Below are positions 7,872 to 16,386 of a DNA stretch of 64,000 bases, in pieces. Within the stretch, counting starts at the first letter, position 1. Each line of letters starts with the position of its first letter. The position numbers and the translations under genes were made by a program. The notes beneath the pieces are model-generated. The model was not told where the DNA came from, ran no database searches, and saw only the letters and a program-made list of their open reading frames with translations. This DNA comes from Hymenobacter amundsenii (GTDB taxonomy: Bacteria; Bacteroidota; Bacteroidia; Cytophagales; Hymenobacteraceae): the NCBI RefSeq assembly GCF_002204745.1, contig NZ_NIRR01000011.1, forward strand, positions 1 through 64,000, in the 5' to 3' direction.

Positions 7872-9284
7872 ATGGCATCCAGTGTAGCGGCCGCTCCCAC
7901 CGGCACCCGCGAAAAACCCCGTTTGAGTTTCTGGCAGATCTGGAACATGAGCTTCGGCTTTTTGGGCATCCAGTTCGGTTTTGCGTTGCAGAACGCCAAC
8001 GTGAGCCGCATTTTTGAAACCCTGGGCGGCACCGAAATAGCTCTCTACTGGCTGGCCGCGCCCCTCACGGGCATGCTCGTGCAGCCGATTATCGGCTACA
8101 TGTCGGACCGCACCTGGAGCCCGAAGTGGGGGCGGCGGCGGCCGTTTTTTCTGGTGGGGGCTATTCTGGCTTCGTTGGCGCTGCTGGTGATGCCCAACGT
8201 GACGGCCCTCTGGATGGCGGTGGGCATGCTCTGGATTATGGATTCGAGCATCAACATCAGCATGGAGCCGTTCCGGGCGCTGGTGGGCGACTTGCTGCCC
8301 TCGGAGCAGCGCACCACCGGCTTCGCGGCCCAGACGTTCTTTATCGGCGTGGGCGCCGTGGTGGCCTCGTCGCTGCCCTGGATGTTTACCAACTGGTTCG
8401 GCATCAGCAATACGGCCCCGGCCGGCCAGATTCCGCTGTCGGTGAAGTATGCCTTCTACATTGGCGGAGCCGTGTTCCTGGCGGCCGTGCTCTGGACGGT
8501 GTTCAACACCAAGGAGTACCCGCCCGAAAATCTGGAAGAGTTTGAGGAGGAGAAGCGCCGCACGGCCGGGTTCTGGAACGGTATCCGCGAGTCGTTCAGC
8601 GGCATTTTCAACATGCCCAAAACGATGCGGCAGCTGGCCATCGTGCAGTTTTTCAGCTGGTTGGCGCTGTTTTCGATGTGGATTTACACCACGCCCGCCG
8701 TCACGAGCCACATTTACCACACCACCGACACCACGTCCAAGCTCTACAACGAGGGCGCCGACTGGGTGGGCATCTGCTTCGCGGTCTACAACGGCGTATC
8801 GGCCATTGCGGCGCTGCTTCTGCCCCTTATTGCCCGTCGCACCAGCCGCCGCGTTACGCACCTGCTTTGCCTGGTAGCCGGCGGCCTGGGTTTGATTTCG
8901 ATCTTCTTCATCCAAGACCCCAATATGCTGCTGCTCTCGATGGTGGGCGTGGGTATTGCCTGGGCGTCCATTCTGAGCGTACCCTACGCCATGCTGGCCG
9001 GCGCGCTGCCGGCCAATAAAATGGGCTACTACATGGGCGTATTCAACTTCTTCATCGTTATTCCGCAGGTGGTGGCGGGCCTGATTCTGGGTTTCTTCAC
9101 TAAAACCGTATTCCACGGCGAAGCGGTGTACACGCTGGCCCTGGGCGGGGTTTCCATGATCATCGCCGGCTTGCTCACGCTGCGCGTCGATGATGCCGAC
9201 GACATCCGCCTGCCTTCCGATGAGCCCGCCGTCCTGCAAGGCGGTGCTTATGACGCCCCCGTAGAAACTGATCCGCGCCTGTAA
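7872..9284 (+). CDS. MFS sugar transporter (SLC45/GPH-like, probable maltodextrin/maltose importer)
   Basis: A 470-residue inner-membrane transporter with about 12 hydrophobic segments. Between helices 2 and 3 it has SDRTWSPKWGRRRPF, the loop motif of SLC45/GPH-type sugar symporters. Helix 1 begins near residue 25 (SFGFLGIQFGFALQNANVSR). A charged cytoplasmic loop around residues 215-240 (EYPPENLEEFEEEKRR) separates the two halves. Genes of this type next to GH13 enzymes in Bacteroidota usually import maltose or maltodextrins by proton symport. That substrate is inferred from context. The start has a clean ATG after the palindromic repeat. Confidence 0.85.
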   Translation: MASSVAAAPTGTREKPRLSFWQIWNMSFGFLGIQFGFALQNANVSRIFETLGGTEIALYWLAAPLTGMLVQPIIGYMSDRTWSPKWGRRRPFFLVGAILASLALLVMPNVTALWMAVGMLWIMDSSINISMEPFRALVGDLLPSEQRTTGFAAQTFFIGVGAVVASSLPWMFTNWFGISNTAPAGQIPLSVKYAFYIGGAVFLAAVLWTVFNTKEYPPENLEEFEEEKRRTAGFWNGIRESFSGIFNMPKTMRQLAIVQFFSWLALFSMWIYTTPAVTSHIYHTTDTTSKLYNEGADWVGICFAVYNGVSAIAALLLPLIARRTSRRVTHLLCLVAGGLGLISIFFIQDPNMLLLSMVGVGIAWASILSVPYAMLAGALPANKMGYYMGVFNFFIVIPQVVAGLILGFFTKTVFHGEAVYTLALGGVSMIIAGLLTLRVDDADDIRLPSDEPAVLQGGAYDAPVETDPRL

Positions 9285-9301
9285 GGTCGCGACCTTACAG
9301 G
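9278..9301. repeat. Perfect 24-bp palindrome over the transporter stop codon
   Basis: CCTGTAAGGTCG followed by its exact complement CGACCTTACAGG. It contains the TAA stop of the transporter gene and stands three bases before the terminator hairpin. Confidence 0.7.
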
Positions 9302-9303
9302 TA

Positions 9304-9345
9304 GCAAAAAGCCGGTTTCCTGCGTGCAGGAAACCGGCTTTTTGC
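9304..9345 (+). terminator. Rho-independent terminator
   Basis: GCAAAAAGCCGGTTTCCTGC and its exact complement, ending in TTTTTGC, directly after the transporter gene. Confidence 0.85.
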
Positions 9346-9428
9346 TTGTTAGATTTACTCGTTGAACTATCCTTAAATTCTTCTGGCCGGACAGATAATT
9401 TGCCCGGAAGAAGCGTCGTTTTCCACCT

Positions 9429-10238
9429 ATGCGTCGATTCTATATTCTGCTATTCGTTATACTATCCTGGGCGGGCTCAGGGGAGGTTCTCGCCCAAAAA
9501 ACGCTTTATCTGGATGCTCAGATAGGCGGGCAATATGCTTTCGCCGAAGGGGCACATCTGGGCCTTGGCAAACGCCCCTTCAAAGGGCATGATTTCCTGC
9601 TAGATTATTTTGTAGCACCCATGTTGCGCCTGCAATTCAATGAAAGCAACGGAATCTCCTTAGGATATTCGGGTGGTGGGCTAGGCTGGGGCTACAAACT
9701 TCAGGTTCCAAAATCGATAAGCCATAGCCCCTACGGAGGTGTTTATGCCGGTAAAGCAGTAAGCGTTTATCTGGATCGGATTCCGGTGTTATTCAATCAC
9801 ACCATCACCCGGTTCGATTTCAAGGAGATTAATACCGATCAGGATTTGTATCTGCTTTCCGTGAAGATTGATATGTTCGCCGGCGGCGGCGTGAATTACG
9901 TGCGGGGTTTTTGTGAAACCTGCAACTTGAGTGGTGGTTTTATTTCTCCTCAGGACACCGTTATTTTTCGCCAGCAACCCACTATTGTGCGCCATTGGGG
10001 GGGCTACGTTACCGCGGGCGCAATTGCCCGGGTGTACCGCCTGGGCAAGGAGAAATTCAACGTAACGCTGTTTCTCAACCAGGGCCTTACCACCATGATG
10101 GAAGTGCCGGTGCAGTACACCTACAACAGCGGACGGGGCTCAATCAAAATGCGCGTTCGAGGATCCGGCGTAGGGCTGTTAGCCGCCGTCCCCATCCGCC
10201 TGAAAACGTTTGATAAACCCCTGCCACCGAGTCAATAA
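9429..10238 (+). CDS. Exported protein of unknown function, possible outer-membrane barrel
   Basis: A 269-residue protein I do not recognise. The N-terminus is a signal peptide (FYILLFVILSWAGSGEVLAQ), cut after LAQ. The mature part is rich in Gly and aromatics with alternating hydrophobic strands (ISLGYSGGGLGWGYKL, GGYVTAGAIARVY, KFNVTLFLNQG), which suggests a beta-barrel or an outer-membrane-associated beta protein. Two cysteines (CETC near residue 160) could form a disulfide. Base composition is noticeably more AT-rich than the neighbouring sugar genes, which could mean recent acquisition. It is flanked by terminators on both sides and so is probably monocistronic. Confidence 0.6.
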   Translation: MRRFYILLFVILSWAGSGEVLAQKTLYLDAQIGGQYAFAEGAHLGLGKRPFKGHDFLLDYFVAPMLRLQFNESNGISLGYSGGGLGWGYKLQVPKSISHSPYGGVYAGKAVSVYLDRIPVLFNHTITRFDFKEINTDQDLYLLSVKIDMFAGGGVNYVRGFCETCNLSGGFISPQDTVIFRQQPTIVRHWGGYVTAGAIARVYRLGKEKFNVTLFLNQGLTTMMEVPVQYTYNSGRGSIKMRVRGSGVGLLAAVPIRLKTFDKPLPPSQ

Positions 10239-10303
10239 CTGCGCTCCTTTATTCCCGCTTGTTGGGGTAACTGGGCCGCTATTCGTTAAACCCCTTTAAC
10301 TGA

Positions 10304-10343
10304 AACAGGCCCGCTGACTTTGCGCAAAGTCGGCGGGCCTGTT
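10304..10343. terminator. Bidirectional terminator hairpin
   Basis: AACAGGCCCGC and GCGGGCCTGTT enclose a near-complementary GACTTTGCGCAAAGTC core. It lies between converging genes. Confidence 0.65.
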
Positions 10344-10381
10344 CAAATTAAGAAGAGGGCTACGGTTGAAGCGGGGGCAGC

Positions 10382-10777
10382 TCAGCTTTGGAGCCACTGG
10401 CAGGCGGGGGTTTCCTCCACGAACACCTTTATTTCGGTGCCGTTGTTGCCGGCTTTATCGTATTCGGCCAGCCGGGGCACCAGAATGCCGGCGTGGTAGG
10501 GCGTGGTGAAATAGGCAATGCGGCGGGTGCTGTTCGGCACGGCCGCCTGAAACGCGCGCCGGAAGTCCTCCAGAATCCAGACCAGATCGGGGGCGTCGGC
10601 CAGGCCCCGGCTGCGCAAATCGATCAGCCAGCAGCCGGCCTGCTGGGGGCGGGCAAGCTCCAGGGCCGCCTGGTAGCCGGCCTGGTGCTCGGCCGAGGTG
10701 GCCGGGCGGGTCCAGCGCATGAATAGCACCCGCAGATCGGGGCGGTAGGAGAGGCGAACGTAATCCGAATCGGACAT
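10382..10777 (-). CDS. Small STAS/SpoIIAA-like protein of unknown function
   Basis: A 131-residue soluble protein. It has the rhythm of an alpha/beta STAS-like or SpoIIAA-like fold: an N-terminal strand pair (YVRLSYRPDLRVLFMRW), a helix (HQAGYQAALELARP), a strand (GCWLIDLRS), a helix (LEDFRRAFQAAV) and a terminal strand (IKVFVEETPACQWL). No catalytic motif is visible. A protein of almost the same length and layout is encoded at 33079-33477, and the two look like distant paralogues. I use the ATG giving MSDSDYV; a TTG one codon upstream is possible. The role may be signalling or regulation, but that is only a fold-based guess. Confidence 0.5.
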   Translation of the reverse strand: MSDSDYVRLSYRPDLRVLFMRWTRPATSAEHQAGYQAALELARPQQAGCWLIDLRSRGLADAPDLVWILEDFRRAFQAAVPNSTRRIAYFTTPYHAGILVPRLAEYDKAGNNGTEIKVFVEETPACQWLQS

Positions 10778-10844
10778 CAACTGGGCAATGTAAAAGCAAG
10801 CGTACTACGGCAGAGACTGGGAAAAGACAGGCCACAAAGCCAGA

Positions 10845-10891
10845 AAAAAGGTGGCCTGAGTCGTCGGTCAGACAACCCAGGCCACCTTTTT
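10845..10891 (-). terminator. Terminator for the M28 peptidase gene
   Basis: AAAAAGGTGGCCTG and CAGGCCACCTTTTT form a 14-bp stem with T-runs on both strands, about 95 bases past the minus-strand peptidase stop. Confidence 0.8.
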
Positions 10892-10984
10892 GTTTGATTC
10901 CGCCGCCGGCCGGCGTTCGGGCCGAAGACACCCCGCCGGCCGGCCACCGTAGCTCAACCGTAACCAGTTCCCTTATTGGCCCGC

Positions 10985-12706
10985 CTAGCCACGCCGGCTC
11001 TGGTCGCGCACAGCCCGGAACTCGGAGCTAGCTTTCCAGTTGGGGAAGGTACTTTCGTTGGCCAGCTTGCGGCCGATTTCGAACAGCAGACGCGCGTCCT
11101 GCTCCATGCCGCGCAGGTCCCAGGCGGGGTTGTACTCGTCGGAGGGCTGGTGGTAGTGCTTGGCCTCGAACTCCTCGTGCTGCCGGCTGATGTAGTCCTT
11201 GCCCTTGGCCCGACTGTCGGCGGCCCCGCTGGCATAAAGCGAGGGTACGCCCACCTTGGCGAAGCTAAAGTGGTCGGAGCGGTAGTAGTAGCCCTTTTCG
11301 GCCTGCTGGTCGGGCAAAATGTAACGGTTCTGCTCCTTAGCGGCGGCGCGGGCGTAGTCGTCGAGGTCCGACTGGCCGTAGCCGACGACGGTGACATCGC
11401 GCATGGGCCCGTCGGCCCCGAGGTCGTCCATGTTCAGGTCGGCCACGGTGTTGCGGAGCGGGAATACGGGGTGGGCGGCGTAGTAGGCCGAGCCCAGCAG
11501 GCCCTGCTCTTCGCCCGTTACAGCCAGAAACACCACGCTGCGGGCCGGCCGCTGGGGCAGGCGCGTGAAGGCGCGGGCAATGGCCAGCAACCCGGCGCAG
11601 CCACTGGCGTTGTCGAGGGCCCCGTTGTAAATCGAGTCGCCGTTCACAACGGGCCCAATGCCCAGGTGGTCCCAGTGGGCCGAATACATGACGTACTCGT
11701 TGGCGCGGGCGTCGCCGGGCAGCAGGGCCACCACGTTTTTGGAGGTGCGGCGGCGCAGCGTGTTTTCGATGCGGGTGCTGGCCGTCAGGCCCAGCGGCAC
11801 GGCCTTGAAGCCGCGCTTGCCGGCGGCGGCGTAGAGCTGGTCGTAGTTCTGGCCGGCGGCCTGGAAGATTTTCTTGGCCGCGTCCAGGGTCAGCCAGCCT
11901 TCCACTGCCGCCTTACTGGCGCCCTTATCGGCCGTCTGGGGGCGCAGCTTGGCCCCGGAGTAGCTCGTCTGCACCACCGACCAGGGGTAGGCGGCCGGCT
12001 TGGTGTCGTGGATGATGAGCAGGCCGGCCGCGCCCTGGCGGGCCGCTTCCTCGTACTTGTACATCCAGCGGCCGTAGTAGGTCATGGCCCGGCCCTTGAA
12101 CAGGGTCGAGTCGGAGCTGGCGTAGCCGGGGTCGTTTACCAGCACCACCACCGTTTTACCCTTCACGTCGAGGCCGGCGTAGTCGTTCCACTGGTACTCG
12201 GGGGCCACCACGCCGTAGCCGGCAAATACCAGTTCGGAGCTTTTAAGCTCCACCGACGGCACTTCCCGCTCGGTGAAAGCCATGAAATCGGTTTTGAAGT
12301 CGAGCTTCAGGTTCAAGCCCTTGCCCGTGATGGTGAGCGGCTGGGTGGGCTGGCCGGTGATTTCGACCAAGGGCACTTCCTGGAAAAAGGAGCCTTTATT
12401 GCCCGGTTTTAGGCCCAGCTTGCGAAACTCCTCGGCCAGGTAGGTGGTAGCCTTTTCCTCGCCCACTGTGAACGGCTTGCGGCCCTGAAACTCATCGGAG
12501 GACAGCACCTTGATGCGCTGGCCGATATCGGCGGCCGTGATGCCATCGGGCGGCGAGACGATGGCCGTATCGGTGGGCGCGGCGGCGGTTTCGGCGGGCG
12601 CGGTGGCAGTGGCTGTTTCGGAGCCGGAGTTGCTCTGGCAGCCGCTGAGCAGCCCGAGCAGCAGCAACGGCGCGGCCAGCAGGGCAGGGGAGGAGAGTAG
12701 GCGCAT
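10985..12706 (-). CDS. M28 family zinc metallopeptidase lipoprotein
   Basis: A 573-residue aminopeptidase-type protein. The start chosen (MRLLSSPALL) gives a lipoprotein signal ending LLSGC (Cys23), then a Thr/Ala-rich tether, so the enzyme sits at the membrane facing the periplasm. Residues about 100-330 include a protease-associated-type insert (AARQGAAGLLIIHD). The M28 zinc site is visible in order: YSAHWDHLG, GALDNASG, TGEEQGLLGS (catalytic Glu-Glu), DLNMDDLG and KHYHQPSDEY. It should remove N-terminal residues from peptides using two zinc ions. The 135-base in-frame region upstream of the ATG runs into a palindromic repeat and is not protein-like. Confidence 0.9.
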   Translation of the reverse strand: MRLLSSPALLAAPLLLLGLLSGCQSNSGSETATATAPAETAAAPTDTAIVSPPDGITAADIGQRIKVLSSDEFQGRKPFTVGEEKATTYLAEEFRKLGLKPGNKGSFFQEVPLVEITGQPTQPLTITGKGLNLKLDFKTDFMAFTEREVPSVELKSSELVFAGYGVVAPEYQWNDYAGLDVKGKTVVVLVNDPGYASSDSTLFKGRAMTYYGRWMYKYEEAARQGAAGLLIIHDTKPAAYPWSVVQTSYSGAKLRPQTADKGASKAAVEGWLTLDAAKKIFQAAGQNYDQLYAAAGKRGFKAVPLGLTASTRIENTLRRRTSKNVVALLPGDARANEYVMYSAHWDHLGIGPVVNGDSIYNGALDNASGCAGLLAIARAFTRLPQRPARSVVFLAVTGEEQGLLGSAYYAAHPVFPLRNTVADLNMDDLGADGPMRDVTVVGYGQSDLDDYARAAAKEQNRYILPDQQAEKGYYYRSDHFSFAKVGVPSLYASGAADSRAKGKDYISRQHEEFEAKHYHQPSDEYNPAWDLRGMEQDARLLFEIGRKLANESTFPNWKASSEFRAVRDQSRRG

Positions 12707-12759
12707 AGATAGGGAGTTGGGTACAGCCCTCAAGGTGCTGATTTTTGGGCAGAATCGGC

Positions 12760-12923
12760 TCGTTCTGGCATAGCGCCTCACCCCCCGGCCCCCTCTCCGA
12801 AAAAGGAGAGGGGGAGCCACGGTGGCTATACCCGCAGGCAAACCGAGCTTTCCAGGTCGTTGAACGCACCCCCTCTCCTTTTTCGGAGAGGGGGCCGGGG
12901 GGTGAGGCGCTATGCCAGAACGA
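12760..12923. repeat. Long palindromic repeat, CCCTCTCC family
   Basis: Two arms of about 55 bases (12760-12814 and 12869-12923) are almost exact inverted copies. Each contains GCCTCACCCCCCGGCCCCC and an inner CTCTCC/GGAGAG hairpin. The same unit recurs at 36151-36292 and a shorter cousin at 62696-62824. It fills most of a 316-base spacer between divergent peptidase genes; the remainder shows nothing clear. Confidence 0.85.
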
Positions 12924-13022
12924 CTTCACCGATTCCTCCCATGCAGCCCAGCGCTAGCGCATTTGTCCTTCCTTTAGTACCTTCCCACCCCATTCTACTC
13001 ATTTATCCACCTTCCCCATCCG

Positions 13023-16000
13023 ATGACGCGTAACCACTTGCTGCTGTTGGGCCTTGGCGCCTCCCTGTCGCTCCAGCCGGCCCTGGCCCAGAAAAAAACG
13101 ATGCCCGCCAAAACGTCCGCCACGATGGTAGGCGGGGCCCGGCTGGTAGAGAAAGTGACCAAGAAGCCCGGCGAGCTGGTTATTCCTTATGAGAAGTACG
13201 TGCTGCCCAACGGCCTGACCGTGGTGGTTAGCGAGGACCACTCCGACCCGCTGGTGCACGTCGACGTGACTTACCACGTGGGTTCGGCCCGCGAGCAGAT
13301 CGGCAAGTCGGGCTTTGCCCACTTCTTCGAGCACATGATGTTCCAGGGCTCCGACAACGTGGGCGACGAGCAGCACTTCAAGCTGGTATCGGCGGCCGGC
13401 GGCACGCTCAACGGCTCCACCAACCGCGACCGGACCAACTACTACGAAACCGTACCCAGCAACCAGCTCGAAACCGCGCTCTGGCTCGAAGCCGACCGCA
13501 TGGGCTTTTTGCTCGATGCTGTAACCCAGAAAAAGTTTGAGGTGCAGCGCTCGACGGTGAAAAACGAGCGGGGCCAGAACTACGACAACCGCCCCTACGG
13601 CCTGGCTTCCGAGAATGTCTCGAAGACACTCTACCCTTACGGCCACCCGTATAGCTGGCTCACCATCGGCTACCTCGAAGACTTGGACCGCTCCAACGTT
13701 GACGACCTGAAGAACTTCTTCATGCGCTGGTACGGCCCCAACAACGCTACCCTCACCGTGGGCGGCGATGTGAAGGCCCAGGACGTGGTGCGCTTGGCCG
13801 AGAAGTACTTCGGCTCGATTCAGAAAGGCCCCGCCGTGCCCGCCCAGAAGCTGCCCGCCCCAGTGCTGACCCAGGACCGCTACGTGAGCTACCAGGACAA
13901 CGTGCGCTTCCCGATGCTGCAGGTGGTGTTCCCGACCGTGCCCAACGGCCACCCCGACGAGTACGCCCTCGATGCGCTGGCTGAAATAATTGGCCAGGGC
14001 AAGAACTCGCTGCTCTATAAGAACCTCATCAAGCCCCAGCAGGCCCTGCAGGCCCAGGCCTACAACTCCACCTCGGAGCTGGCCGGCGAGTTTACGATGG
14101 TGGCGCTGCCCTTCCCCGGTAAGGCCCTCGCCGACCTCGAAAAGGAGGTGCGCGCCACGTTGGCCGAGTTCGAAAAAACCGGCGCTACCGCCGAGCAGGT
14201 AGCCCGCTTTAAGTCGAGCACCGAGGCCCAGATGGTGAACCGCCTGGCCAGCGTGAGCGGCAAGGTAAGCCAGCTGGCCGCCAACCAAACCTATTTCGGC
14301 ACCCCCAATCGCCTGCCCCTGGAGTTGAAGGCGCTGCGGGCCGTGACGGTGGCCGACGTGAACCGCGTCTACAACCAGTACCTCAAGGGCAAGCACGCCG
14401 TAGTGCTGAGCGTGGTGCCGAAAACCGGGGCCGTCCCGCCCGTGCAGCCCGACAATTTCACGGCTTCCAAGGAGGGCTACAAAGCGCCCAACTACGGCTA
14501 CGAGGGCCTCACCTACACCAAGGCCACCGACACCTTCGACCGCACCAAACAGCCCAAGTCCGGCACCGCTCCGCTGGTGCAGGTGCCCGAAGTGTGGCAG
14601 AGCAAGTTTGATAACGGCCTGCGCGTGATGGGCAACCGCAACGCCGAGATTCCGACCGTAACGGCCCTACTCACCATCCGCGGCGGCCACCGCTTGGAGC
14701 AGCTCAACCGCAACCAGGCCGGCATTGCCGCCCTCACGGCCGCGCTCATGAACGAGGGCACCGAGCAGTACACGTCGGAGCAGTTCAGCTCGGAGCTCGA
14801 CAAGCTCGGCAGCACCATCCGGGTAGGAGCCGGCGACGACAACACGACCGTGTACGTACAGACGCTGACCAAGAACCTGCCCGCCACTATGAAGCTGCTG
14901 GAGCAGCGCCTGCTGCACCCGCGCTTCGACCAGGCCGACTTCGACCGCCTCAAAAAGCAGACCCTCGAAGGCATCGCCAACCAGGTAACCCAGCCGGTCG
15001 TTATCGCCAACAACACGTTCGATAAGCTGGTGTACAACCCGGCCGACATTATGAGCGTGCCGGCCAACGGCAGCACGGCCACCGTCACGAGCATCACCCT
15101 CGACGACGTGAAGAAATTCTACCAGAGCTACTACGCGCCCAACGTGAGCTACCTCGTGGCCACCGGCGACGTGGACCAAGCCACGCTCACCAACCAGCTC
15201 GGCTTCCTCAAAGGCTGGCAGCAGAAGCAGATCAGTCTGCCGGCCGGCGAAATGGCCACCCAGCCCGACAAAACGCGCATCTACTTCGTGAACAAGGACG
15301 GGGCCGCGCAGTCGGAAATCCGGGTGGGCTACCTCTCGCCCCTCACCTACGATGCCACCGGCGACTACTACCGCGCCTACCTGAGCAACTACCTGCTGGG
15401 CGGGGCCTTCAATTCGCGCATCAACCTGAACCTGCGCGAAGACAAGGGTTACACCTACGGGGCGCGCTCGGGCTTCCAGGGCTCCCGCTACGCCGGCCCC
15501 TACACGGCCCAGGCCGGCGTGCGGGCCGACGCCACAGCGGCTTCGGTGAAGGAGTTCATGTCGGAAATCACGAACTACCGCAACGGCATCTCCGATGACG
15601 AGCTGCAGTTTTTGCAGGCCTCGGTGGGCCAGAGCGACGCGCTCAAGTATGAAACCGGTCAGCAGAAGGCCTTTTTCCTGAGCCGCCTGCTCGAATACGA
15701 CCTGCCCCTCGACTACGTGAAGCAGCAGAGTGACTTGCTTAAAGCCCTCAAGAAAGAGGACGTGCAGGCCAGCGCCCAGAAGTACCTGCCCGCCGACAAA
15801 ATGTACATCGTAGTGGTCGGCGACCGGGCCAAGGTGTTCCCCGACATCAACAGCCTGGGTTACGAAGTGGTAGAGCTCGATACCGACGGCAACCGCGTGG
15901 CGGCCGCGGCTACATCCATGCCCTCGCCTACCAACGTCATGCCTTCGCCCGACACCGAGAAGGTGAAGGTGGTAACCAAGGACGCCAAAGGCAACAAGGA

Positions 16001-16037
16001 GAAGCGCAAGTCCAAGCGCGACAAGGACAAGGACTAA
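13023..16037 (+). CDS. M16 family zinc peptidase, fused two-half form
   Basis: A 1004-residue insulinase/pitrilysin-type peptidase. The N-terminus is a signal peptide cut after ALAQ near residue 23, so it works in the periplasm. The inverted zinc motif HxxEH appears as HFFEH at His100, Glu103 and His104. Two M16 halves follow: residues about 50-460 hold the active site, and about 490-930 is the inactive partner half. The fused length matches Bacteroidota M16 proteins. The C-terminus ends in a very basic Lys-rich tail of about 30 residues. It lies divergent from the M28 peptidase, suggesting shared peptide breakdown in the envelope, though the genes do not share a transcript. Confidence 0.92.
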   Translation: MTRNHLLLLGLGASLSLQPALAQKKTMPAKTSATMVGGARLVEKVTKKPGELVIPYEKYVLPNGLTVVVSEDHSDPLVHVDVTYHVGSAREQIGKSGFAHFFEHMMFQGSDNVGDEQHFKLVSAAGGTLNGSTNRDRTNYYETVPSNQLETALWLEADRMGFLLDAVTQKKFEVQRSTVKNERGQNYDNRPYGLASENVSKTLYPYGHPYSWLTIGYLEDLDRSNVDDLKNFFMRWYGPNNATLTVGGDVKAQDVVRLAEKYFGSIQKGPAVPAQKLPAPVLTQDRYVSYQDNVRFPMLQVVFPTVPNGHPDEYALDALAEIIGQGKNSLLYKNLIKPQQALQAQAYNSTSELAGEFTMVALPFPGKALADLEKEVRATLAEFEKTGATAEQVARFKSSTEAQMVNRLASVSGKVSQLAANQTYFGTPNRLPLELKALRAVTVADVNRVYNQYLKGKHAVVLSVVPKTGAVPPVQPDNFTASKEGYKAPNYGYEGLTYTKATDTFDRTKQPKSGTAPLVQVPEVWQSKFDNGLRVMGNRNAEIPTVTALLTIRGGHRLEQLNRNQAGIAALTAALMNEGTEQYTSEQFSSELDKLGSTIRVGAGDDNTTVYVQTLTKNLPATMKLLEQRLLHPRFDQADFDRLKKQTLEGIANQVTQPVVIANNTFDKLVYNPADIMSVPANGSTATVTSITLDDVKKFYQSYYAPNVSYLVATGDVDQATLTNQLGFLKGWQQKQISLPAGEMATQPDKTRIYFVNKDGAAQSEIRVGYLSPLTYDATGDYYRAYLSNYLLGGAFNSRINLNLREDKGYTYGARSGFQGSRYAGPYTAQAGVRADATAASVKEFMSEITNYRNGISDDELQFLQASVGQSDALKYETGQQKAFFLSRLLEYDLPLDYVKQQSDLLKALKKEDVQASAQKYLPADKMYIVVVGDRAKVFPDINSLGYEVVELDTDGNRVAAAATSMPSPTNVMPSPDTEKVKVVTKDAKGNKEKRKSKRDKDKD

Positions 16038-16057
16038 CCGTTCTTCGCTACTGATTG

Positions 16058-16094
16058 AAACGGCCCGGTTCGCAAAGTGCGGGTCGGGCCGTTT
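16058..16094 (+). terminator. Terminator after the M16 peptidase
   Basis: AAACGGCCCG and CGGGCCGTTT form a 10-bp stem 20 bases after the stop, followed by a short T-rich tail. Confidence 0.65.
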
Positions 16095-16386
16095 GATTGT
16101 ATTTTACCCCGCCCTTTCCGCCCTACCGGCTGCGGCGCTTCGATGGCTGCTTGCGCGGCGACGAGGTGCATCTGGAGCTGAGTAAATTGAGTGAATGAAG
16201 TTTTCATGAATATATAGCCAGCCTATTGCTTTCGGTTACGCAACCCGCTAACTTACCGCTACTTAACCCGCCCTCCCTTACTACTCCATACCTAGCTCCT
16301 GCTGTTGCCCTGGCCCTTGTTGGCCGGCTGCGGCGTGGGCTTTTTTGTTGCCCTGATTTTTCGTTCACCACTTTCTTCCTTCTCCT
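16095..16386. other. Spacer with a possible gene-tail remnant
   Basis: No gene is supported here. One short open stretch ending at the TGA at 16196-16198 reads RLRRFDGCLRGDEVHLELSK before its end, which could be the tail of a lost gene, but there is no start or family match. The part before the next gene is C/T-rich and shows no promoter I can defend. Confidence 0.3.

Noticed and set aside
16120..16198. Short open stretch as a gene
   Set aside because: There is no start, no family similarity and only about 26 codons; noted only as a possible remnant.
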